Origin: JAKALQ01 sp963978265
GTDB taxonomy: Bacteria > Actinomycetota > Actinomycetes > S36-B12 > UBA5976
DNA: 14,122 nt
NCBI GenBank assembly: GCA_963978265.1
Contig: CAXBQV010000041.1
Span: 1 to 14,122 of the forward strand
Reading direction: 5' to 3'
In this document: piece after piece, positions 7,869 through 12,818 of the stretch
How positions within the stretch are numbered: the stretch's first letter is position 1
Layout: the number at the start of each line of letters is the position of its first letter
The notes under the pieces: generated by a model
Database searches by the model: none
Told to the model about the DNA's origin: nothing
The model's input: only the letters and a program-made list of their open reading frames with translations
Translations under genes and position numbers: made by a program

Positions 7869-8702
7869 TCAGCAGCCTCTCGGTTTCGGCCGTACTTTGC
7901 AGATCCGCGCCAATTTGCTCTTGAGTGCAGCGATCTGTGCTTCATAGTCCGCGAGGGCTGAGCGTGCATCTTCCAGATCGGAGTTCAAGCGGTCGATGTC
8001 GTTGCTCAGGTCCGCGATGGTCGCCTGGAGTGATGAAAGCCGCAATGCATCGCGATCATCGAGCGTGCAGATCTCCTCGGCGTACAACTGCCGCACGAGT
8101 CGGCGATCGAAGGCGGTGATGGCGCTGTGCGGCTGTGCTGCCGAATCCTTGACCGCGCTGTCGACTGCACTGCTGCTGGAGATGAAGCCCAGTCCGAGCG
8201 CGTTGCCGATCGCGGACAATGCGAAATCCAGGAACGCATCCGCGGCGGGATTCGGCTTGCCGGTGAACTGGACATAGGCGTTCGTGATGTCTTTGCGGTC
8301 CGACTTCCAGCTGTAGTTGTACGAGTAGCTGAACCGTGCGGCGTCGTTCGTTCCCGTCCAGCCGACGACGATGCCGGCCGAAGCGTTGCGGACCTGTTGG
8401 AACGTGATGGTGCTCAGCGCTTTGTCCCATTCATCGAAGGCAAGCTGAATCGCGTCGAGCTGTGATGTGGTGAAGGGATGGGTCACCGCGTGCCCATCGA
8501 CCGTGGGGTCGGTCGCAGTCCAGGTGACGGTTCGGGCGACGGCGCCGCCAAGCCCGCCCCAGCTTGCGCCGTAGTAGCCCCGATCGAAGGTCTTGTCGAG
8601 GTCCACGGGTGCGCAGGTGGCGCTGACGGTGTCGGCGGCGACCGGTCCAGCGCTGCCGAGGACGAGGAGTGCTGCGGTCATGAGGATCAGGAGTCGTCGC
8701 AT
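7869..8702 (-). CDS. Secreted matrixin-like protein with a degenerate zinc site and C-terminal coiled coil
   Basis: A 277-residue protein with a clear signal peptide (MRRLLILMTAALLVLG, cleavage probably after VAA at about 23). The matrixin-like layout is visible: a helix AIQLAFDEWDKALSTITFQQV (84-104), a GIVVGWTG strand, an edge-strand region NAYVQFTG, then the segment where HExxHxxGxxH is expected. There the sequence reads SAIGNALGLGF (163-173), so the three His positions are Ser163, Asn167 and Phe173 and the catalytic Glu is Ala164. The family's IGxALGLG backbone is kept. No Met-turn methionine is seen in the following ISSSSAVDSAV. A terminal helix FDRRLVRQLYAEE matches the family end. Residues 217-267 form a heptad-like coiled coil, and the chain ends KPRGC. 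The ATG at 8702 is supported by GAGG eight bases upstream and by the signal peptide. The frame extends to 9230, but into metY. It is probably a non-enzymatic secreted protein. Confidence 0.7.
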   Translation of the reverse strand: MRRLLILMTAALLVLGSAGPVAADTVSATCAPVDLDKTFDRGYYGASWGGLGGAVARTVTWTATDPTVDGHAVTHPFTTSQLDAIQLAFDEWDKALSTITFQQVRNASAGIVVGWTGTNDAARFSYSYNYSWKSDRKDITNAYVQFTGKPNPAADAFLDFALSAIGNALGLGFISSSSAVDSAVKDSAAQPHSAITAFDRRLVRQLYAEEICTLDDRDALRLSSLQATIADLSNDIDRLNSDLEDARSALADYEAQIAALKSKLARICKVRPKPRGC

Positions 8703-8764
8703 GCGAGGATCCTCATGGCAGCGCTCCCACGGTGCAACGTTTCCTGCGGCGTTTTCGACACTTG

Positions 8765-8781
8765 TGTCCGCCATCCGGACA
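8765..8781. repeat. Short inverted repeat in the divergent upstream region
   Basis: TGTCCG and CGGACA form six base pairs around CCATC. It lies between the divergent starts of the secreted protein and the SAM-IV leader, so it could be an operator. No known regulator motif is recognised, and a repeat this short can occur by chance. Confidence 0.3.
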
Positions 8782-8809
8782 GTCGGCGACGGCCCGAACT
8801 CGACACACA

Positions 8810-8815
8810 TACCCT
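8810..8815 (+). promoter_or_regulatory. Possible -10 element for the metYX leader
   Basis: TACCCT fits TAnnnT and would place the transcription start at about 8822, directly before the first paired bases of the riboswitch at 8825. No -35 is recognisable. The position relative to the aptamer is the main support. Confidence 0.3.
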
Positions 8816-8824
8816 CCCGCCCAC

Positions 8825-8937
8825 GGTCACGAGTACCAGCACGAAGCCCCGGCTCGCTGGTCGGCAACCCTCCTCCGCGGCGGGGTGCTCCGGGTGAGGA
8901 CCAGACCGATGGCGCCCGCCATCGGTAAGCGCGAGTG
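8825..8937 (+). promoter_or_regulatory. SAM-IV riboswitch controlling metY-metX
   Basis: The sequence follows the SAM-IV consensus almost block by block: GGTCACGAG, then CCAGC, AAGCCCCGGCT, GCTGG, CGGCAACCCTCC, CCGCGG, GGGGTG, CCGGGTGA and GACC. P1 is GGTC (8825-8828) with GACC (8899-8902). P2 is ACCAGC (8835-8840) with GCTGGT (8856-8861). The P2 loop CCCGG (8848-8852) can form the pseudoknot with CCGGG (8890-8894). Outside the core, the class-specific 3' hairpin has nine perfect pairs (8905-8913 with 8918-8926) and is followed by TAAGCGCGAG, whose CGCG can pair with the P3 loop. It binds S-adenosylmethionine and lowers methionine synthesis genes when SAM is plentiful. No terminator lies between it and metY, so control is probably at translation initiation (inference). 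Confidence 0.93.
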
Positions 8938-8974
8938 GAACACCCTCCTCTTGCATCACCGAAGGAACACGCAC

Positions 8975-10291
8975 ATGTCCAACTCCGATTGGTCTTTCGA
9001 GACCCGGCAGATCCACGCCGGGCAGACGCCCGATCCGACCACCGGTGCCCGCGCACTGCCGCTCTACCAGACGACGTCGTACCAGTTCCGTGACACCGAC
9101 CACGCTGCTGCGCTGTTCGGTCTGTCGGAACTCGGCAACATCTACACGCGCTTGATGAATCCGACGCAGGACGCCGTCGAACAACGGCTTGCAGCACTCG
9201 AGGGCGGCGTGGCCGCGCTGCTCGTGTCATCGGGTTCCGCCGCGACGACGTTCGCCATCCTCAACGTGGCGCGCGCTGGTGATCACATCGTGTCGAGCCC
9301 GAGCCTGTACGGCGGCACGTACAACCTCTTCAGCCAGACGCTGTCGAAGCTCGGCGTGGAGGTGACCTTCGTTGAGCATCCGGGTGATCCGGAGTCGTGG
9401 CGCAAGGCGGCTAAGCCGAACACGAAGGCGTTCTTCGGCGAAACGATTGCGAACCCGCGCAACGATTTGCTCGACATCGCTGCGGTGGCGAAGGTCGCGC
9501 ACGACGTTGGCGTTCCGCTCATCGTCGACAACACCGTTGCGACGCCGTTCGTGATCCGTCCGATCGAACACGGCGCGGATGTTGTAGTGCATTCCGCGAC
9601 GAAGTTTCTCGCCGGTCACGGCAACTCGATCGTCGGCGCGATCGTTGACTCCGGCAACTTCGACTACGCGAAGTACCCCGAACGCTTCCCGAACTTCAAC
9701 GAGCCCGATCCGTCGTATGGCGGCATCCAGTACGCGGCTGCACTCGGTGTCGGTTCCGCGTTCGGTGCGAATCTCTCCTACATCTTCCGCATCCGCCTCA
9801 CGTTGCTCCGCGACATCGGTGCTGCCGTGAGTCCGTTCAATGCGTGGCTACTGGCACTCGGTCTCGAGACATTGAGCCTGCGCATGGAACGCCACCTCGA
9901 GAATGCGCGGAAGGTTGCCGACTTCCTGGCGACCCATCCGGATGTTGCGAACGTCTACTACTCGACGTTGCCGTCGTCGCCGTGGCATGCGCTGCAGCAA
10001 AAGTACGCGCCGAAGGGTTCTGGGTCGGTGCTCGGATTCGAACTCAAGGGCGGCGTGGAAGCAGGTCGCAAGTTCATCAACGCATTGCAGTTGCACTCGC
10101 ATGTTGCGAACATCGGCGACGTCCGCTCACTCGCAATCCATCCGGCATCCACCACGCACTCGCAGCTCAATCCCGACGAGCAGCTCTCCGCAGGTGTCAC
10201 ACCGGGGCTGATCCGACTGAGTGTCGGGCTTGAACACATCGACGACATCGTTGCCGACCTCAAGATCGGTTTCGCAGCGGCGAAGGCCTAG
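8975..10291 (+). CDS. metY: O-acetylhomoserine sulfhydrylase (O-acetylhomoserine aminocarboxypropyltransferase)
   Basis: A PLP enzyme that joins O-acetylhomoserine and sulfide to make homocysteine, the direct sulfhydrylation route to methionine. The 438 residues match the MetY subgroup of the Cys/Met-metabolism PLP family, which is longer than cystathionine gamma-synthase. Features are ETRQIHAGQ (9-17), YTRLMNPT (57-64), the cofactor-binding region SSGSAATT (85-92), IVDNTVATP (183-191) with the PLP-contacting Asp, the Schiff-base lysine K210 in HSATKFLAGHG, and HPASTTHSQL (389-398). The GAAGGAA ribosome-binding site (8961-8967) fixes the ATG. An in-frame extension back to 8732 runs through the riboswitch and is not coding. 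It is regulated by the SAM-IV element upstream and forms an operon with metX. In M. tuberculosis the same gene (often called metC) also sits behind a SAM-IV riboswitch. Confidence 0.96.
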   Translation: MSNSDWSFETRQIHAGQTPDPTTGARALPLYQTTSYQFRDTDHAAALFGLSELGNIYTRLMNPTQDAVEQRLAALEGGVAALLVSSGSAATTFAILNVARAGDHIVSSPSLYGGTYNLFSQTLSKLGVEVTFVEHPGDPESWRKAAKPNTKAFFGETIANPRNDLLDIAAVAKVAHDVGVPLIVDNTVATPFVIRPIEHGADVVVHSATKFLAGHGNSIVGAIVDSGNFDYAKYPERFPNFNEPDPSYGGIQYAAALGVGSAFGANLSYIFRIRLTLLRDIGAAVSPFNAWLLALGLETLSLRMERHLENARKVADFLATHPDVANVYYSTLPSSPWHALQQKYAPKGSGSVLGFELKGGVEAGRKFINALQLHSHVANIGDVRSLAIHPASTTHSQLNPDEQLSAGVTPGLIRLSVGLEHIDDIVADLKIGFAAAKA

Positions 10292-10306
10292 GACAGAATC
10301 AACCCC

Positions 10307-11452
10307 ATGCACACCGAAGGGCATGTGCCGTCACCGAATCGCGTGTTCACGCCACCTGTGACTCCGGAACTTCCGGTCACGGGTGCGTGGCGCGACGGCG
10401 ACGACCCCGGCGAACGCAGGTTCATCGGCATCGGTGATCTGCAACTCGAGTCCGGCGAGGTTCTGCCCAACGTCACCGTTGCGTACCAGACCTGGGGCAC
10501 GCTCAACGCGGACAAGTCCAACGCCGTGCTCATCAACCATGCGCTCACCGGCTGGTCCGATGTGCCGTCGTGGTGGCCGTCGATGGTCGGTCCCGGCATG
10601 CCGTTCGACACTGACCGCTACTTCGTCGTGTGTCCGAACGTCATCGGCGGCTGTCAGGGTTCAACGGGTCCATCGTCGATTGCGCCCGACGGCAGGCCAT
10701 GGGGCAGTCGTTTCCCTCGGCTGACGGCGCGCGATCAGGTTGCTGCAGAAGTGGCGTTCTCCGACGCGCTCGGCATTGATCGTTATGTGCTGTCGGTCGG
10801 TCCGTCGCTTGGTGGCATGCGCGCGCTCGAGTGGTCGGTGATGCATCCGGATCGTGTGGGTGCCGTGTGTGTGATCGGTTCCGGTTGTGCTGCGACTGGT
10901 GACCAGATCGGTACGGCGTCGATTCAGATCCGCGCGATCAAGACCGATCCGCACTTCTGTGGTGGCGATTACTACGAAGATCCAATCGGTCCGGTGGAAG
11001 GTCTCGGCATCGCGCGCCGCATCGCCCACCTCACGTACCGCACCGACTACGAAATGGACATGCGCTTCGGCCATGGGCTGCAGCCCGACAGCTCCGGCCG
11101 TTGGTCGGTGGAGTCATACCTCGATCACCAGGCCGCGAAGCTGGCGAAGCGGTTCGACGCCAACACCTATTTGATTCTCGTTGATGTGATGAACTCGCAT
11201 GACATCGGGCGCGGTCGCGGTGGTGTTGAGGCAGTGCTGCAGAGCATTTCGGTGCCGATCCAGCCGGTCGCGATCGACACCGACCGCTTGTTCCCGCCGA
11301 GTCTGCAACAGCAGATCTCCGACCTCGCGCCGAATGCCCAAGAACTCATAACGTTGCATTCGCCTTTCGGCCACGACGGCTTCCTCATTGAAGTCGAGGG
11401 TGTTGGCAATGCAGTGCGGCACAGTCTGAAACTCGGCGAAGCTCGCAAGTAG
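10307..11452 (+). CDS. metX: Homoserine O-acetyltransferase
   Basis: An alpha/beta-hydrolase-fold acyltransferase that activates homoserine with acetyl-CoA, supplying the substrate of the neighbouring MetY. The 381 residues contain the oxyanion region NHALTG (77-82), PNVIGGCQGSTGP (110-122), the nucleophile elbow VGPSLGGMRALEW (164-176) with Ser167, DIGRGRGG (299-306), Asp326 in DTDRLFPP and His356 in FGHDGFL, so the catalytic triad is complete. The elbow has Pro before Ser where most relatives have Gly (GGSxGG). The ATG at 10307 lies 15 bases after the metY stop, with only a distant AGGA upstream. A GTG at 10325 in the same frame has GAAGG four bases upstream and is a credible alternative start. 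Acetyl rather than succinyl specificity is inferred from the pairing with MetY. Confidence 0.95.
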   Translation: MHTEGHVPSPNRVFTPPVTPELPVTGAWRDGDDPGERRFIGIGDLQLESGEVLPNVTVAYQTWGTLNADKSNAVLINHALTGWSDVPSWWPSMVGPGMPFDTDRYFVVCPNVIGGCQGSTGPSSIAPDGRPWGSRFPRLTARDQVAAEVAFSDALGIDRYVLSVGPSLGGMRALEWSVMHPDRVGAVCVIGSGCAATGDQIGTASIQIRAIKTDPHFCGGDYYEDPIGPVEGLGIARRIAHLTYRTDYEMDMRFGHGLQPDSSGRWSVESYLDHQAAKLAKRFDANTYLILVDVMNSHDIGRGRGGVEAVLQSISVPIQPVAIDTDRLFPPSLQQQISDLAPNAQELITLHSPFGHDGFLIEVEGVGNAVRHSLKLGEARK

Positions 11453-11457
11453 CGCAA

Positions 11458-11493
11458 AGCGAAACGGAGACGCAGTAGCGTCTCCGTTTCGTT
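11458..11493. terminator. Bidirectional terminator between metX and the convergent secreted-protein gene
   Basis: Arms 11460-11473 and 11478-11491 are perfectly complementary over 14 bp with the loop AGTA, and two more pairs (one G-U) extend the stem. T-rich ends (GTTTCGTT forward, GTTTCGCTTT on the other strand) follow the stem on both strands. It lies six bases after the metX stop and about 14 bases from the stop of the minus-strand gene, so one hairpin can end both transcripts. Confidence 0.88.
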
Positions 11494-11506
11494 GATGCTG
11501 ATTGCA

Positions 11507-12406
11507 TCAGGAACTGATGATGCAGCCCCCTGCGCCGCTGTTGGCTCTGTTGCTCCACTCGGCCTGCAGTCGCCACGCATTCGCGTTGTTGGTGAAGGTC
11601 GTGTTGCCCAGCGAGAAGTCCCATGCACACTTGTCACCGTTCTCGTAGCCTGCAGCGTCGTACCAGGCATTGAGTTGCGGGTCGGTGAGCATCTCCGCCA
11701 ATTCGTGTGCGGAAACGTTGCCGATGGCGTGCGTCGGCTGCGTCCAACCGGCGGGGAGGTTGCCGGGTGTACAGCCGCCATCGCCGGTGAGATCGAAGAA
11801 GAACGCGAACTTGAACGTCTTGCTGACACCGTTTTGCTTCACAGTGGCGGCGGAGTGCCACGCGCAATAGCCGGCAGCGCGACGCGGCAGATCCGTGTAC
11901 ACCGGGTAATAGCCGTTTTCGTCCAGTTTCGTGAAGCCGACCTTCGCGAGAACTTCATTGGCCACCGCGCTCGTACTCGAAGAGGCCCGAGAGGAGTCGC
12001 TGTAAGACGTACCCCAATTCGTCACCTTTGTGACACCTTTGCCTGAGCTGTCGGTGTACTCGGTCGACGTGTTCGCGTAACCGGAACCGCTGTACCCCTC
12101 ATAGAACGCCTTCATGCCGGTCTGCTTATCGCCAACCCAGGTGGGGCTGGTCCAGGACTTGCCCCAGTAGATCGGTGACACAGTCACTGCATTGCTCATC
12201 ACCATTCCGCCGTGGTTCGTAAGCGGACCATTGCCGAGTGGCGCAGTGTTGAGACGGCCGCCTTGCGGCTCATGTATCGGAAACAGGATTGGCGTCTTGA
12301 CGTCCACGACGTCAGGAAGGCCGCCAGTCGGCGCTGCGGAGACAGGGTTGATGATGGCGACGGCCAGCAGGCCCACCGCGGCAAGGAGAGAGATTCGCTT
12401 GGACAT
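11507..12406 (-). CDS. Secreted protein resembling the PHI-1/EXORDIUM family, with an HExxE motif
   Basis: The 299 residues start with a Sec-type signal peptide (MSKRISLLAAVGLLAVAI, cleavage likely after VSA at 24). The N-terminal part HGGMVMSNAVTVSPIYWG (65-82) and the segment VSAHELAEMLTDPQLNAWYD (231-250) followed by ENGDKCAW (255-262) resemble the conserved blocks of the phosphate-induced protein 1 (PHI-1/EXORDIUM) family. That family is best known as plant cell-wall growth proteins and also occurs in bacteria. HELAE (234-238) could be a metal-binding or metallopeptidase-like site, but no third ligand is identified. Cys181, 212, 260 and 295 could form two disulfides. The ATG is chosen because the signal peptide begins there. 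No good ribosome-binding site precedes it, so it may be leaderless. The frame is open to 12544. The biochemical function is unknown. Confidence 0.6.
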   Translation of the reverse strand: MSKRISLLAAVGLLAVAIINPVSAAPTGGLPDVVDVKTPILFPIHEPQGGRLNTAPLGNGPLTNHGGMVMSNAVTVSPIYWGKSWTSPTWVGDKQTGMKAFYEGYSGSGYANTSTEYTDSSGKGVTKVTNWGTSYSDSSRASSSTSAVANEVLAKVGFTKLDENGYYPVYTDLPRRAAGYCAWHSAATVKQNGVSKTFKFAFFFDLTGDGGCTPGNLPAGWTQPTHAIGNVSAHELAEMLTDPQLNAWYDAAGYENGDKCAWDFSLGNTTFTNNANAWRLQAEWSNRANSGAGGCIISS

Positions 12407-12414
12407 AGGAATGG

Positions 12415-12420
12415 AGGATA
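12415..12420 (-). promoter_or_regulatory. Possible -10 element of a leaderless transcript for the PHI-1-like gene
   Basis: On the minus strand the sequence reads TATCCT and ends eight bases before the ATG at 12406, so transcription would start at or next to the start codon. The absence of a Shine-Dalgarno sequence before this ATG agrees with a leaderless mRNA, which is common in actinobacteria. No -35 is evident. Confidence 0.35.
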
Positions 12421-12498
12421 GGTCTGATTCCGGGCCCTCGCCTCGGATGTTCGGATTGCCCCGTGTCGGCTGCCCAGCCATCACGGCCACCCCAGCGC

Positions 12499-12512
12499 CT
12501 CGGTGCACCGAG
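12499..12512. repeat. Perfect 14-bp palindrome
   Basis: CTCGGTGCACCGAG reads the same on both strands. It abuts the weaker Crp-like site at 12511-12526, and the two may form a composite operator region. The binding protein is unknown. Confidence 0.5.
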
Positions 12513-12526
12513 TGACCTCGCTCACC
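12511..12526. promoter_or_regulatory. Second Crp-like operator, closer to the PHI-1-like gene
   Basis: AGTGA-CCTCGC-TCACC contains the core GTGA-N6-TCAC of Crp-family sites but lacks the outer T and A of the full consensus. Its left half GTGACCT is identical to that of the site at 12702-12717. It lies about 105 bases upstream of the ATG at 12406. Confidence 0.45.
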
Positions 12527-12566
12527 AAGACGATCCCGAAACACCCCAAATCACCCCAAACAAACC

Positions 12567-12583
12567 CTCAACAATCCGTTGAG
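12567..12583. repeat. Hairpin with flanking complementary CCCAA/TTGGG
   Basis: CTCAAC and GTTGAG pair perfectly around AATCC. CCCAA (12555-12559) and TTGGG (12586-12590) can add an outer stem after an asymmetric internal loop. It sits beside the tandem CACCCCAAA repeat. There is no U-tract, and the role is unknown. Confidence 0.4.
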
Positions 12584-12701
12584 ACTTGGGCGTGTCCGTA
12601 CCCGATTCGTTATCCTGAGCGGGCACAATTCCCTCGTGACTTCCCCGGTGCACGCACGCTCCCAAGCGCGCCCTCAGCGCCGGCACGGCCGCAGGCCATC
12701 A

Positions 12702-12717
12702 TGTGACCTACGTCACA
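12702..12717. promoter_or_regulatory. Crp/GlxR-type operator
   Basis: TGTGA-CCTACG-TCACA is a perfect match to TGTGA-N6-TCACA, and its centre also fits the GlxR form TGTGAnnTAnnTCACA. The inverted repeat extends to 7 bp per arm (12701-12707 and 12712-12718). Crp-family regulators, such as cAMP-binding GlxR of corynebacteria and Crp of mycobacteria, bind such sites. It lies about 100 bases upstream of the sigma-factor ATG. Whether it activates or represses cannot be told, because the promoter is not clearly placed. Confidence 0.75.
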
Positions 12718-12767
12718 TAAATCGACTGCCAGAAACCCGTCACCCCCGTTGTTATCTGTATGAAGGC

Positions 12768-12783
12768 CTCCGAGACGTCGGAG
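12768..12783 (+). repeat. Small hairpin in the sigma-gene leader
   Basis: CTCCGA and TCGGAG form six pairs around a GACG loop, 20 bases before the ribosome-binding site. It could shape the leader RNA, but the sequence shows no proven function. Confidence 0.35.
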
Positions 12784-12818
12784 AACACAGCCTTCGCTCG
12801 AGCAAGGAAATCGCTGCC

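Larger units (their letters stand above)
12407..12818. other. 412-base divergent intergenic region
   Basis: No convincing gene is seen here. It separates the minus-strand secreted-protein gene from the plus-strand sigma-factor gene. It holds a -10-like element for the minus gene (12415-12420), a 14-bp palindrome (12499-12512), two Crp-like sites (12511-12526 and 12702-12717), a tandem CACCCCAAA pair (12542-12550 and 12552-12560), a hairpin (12567-12583), a TATCCT box (12611-12616), a second hairpin (12768-12783) and the ribosome-binding site of the sigma gene (12804-12810). A 20-codon reading frame at 12760-12822 is discussed separately. The length and site density suggest a regulated divergent promoter region. 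Confidence 0.6.

Noticed and set aside
7853..7873. GCTGAG/CTCAGC inverted repeat between mazG and the convergent gene
   Set aside because: It has only six pairs and no T-tract on either strand, and it overlaps both stop codons, so it is too weak to call a terminator.
8732..8974. In-frame N-terminal extension of metY
   Set aside because: It covers the SAM-IV aptamer and has no homology to PLP enzymes. The real start has a good ribosome-binding site.
8703..9230. N-terminal extension of the matrixin-like frame
   Set aside because: The extension would run through the riboswitch and into metY. The signal peptide and ribosome-binding site place the start at 8702.
11493..11509. TGATGC/GCATCA hairpin at the end of the PHI-1-like gene
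   Set aside because: It has only six pairs with a five-base loop and overlaps the stop codon. The neighbouring 14-bp hairpin explains termination much better.
12542..12560. Tandem CACCCCAAA pair as a CRISPR or iteron start
   Set aside because: There are only two short copies with a one-base gap, no spacers, and no cas or replication gene nearby.
12611..12616. TATCCT as the -10 of the sigma gene
   Set aside because: The best -35 (TTGGGC at 12586) has a 19-base spacer and a poor match. TTATCT and TATGAA boxes nearer the gene are equally possible, so no promoter is called.
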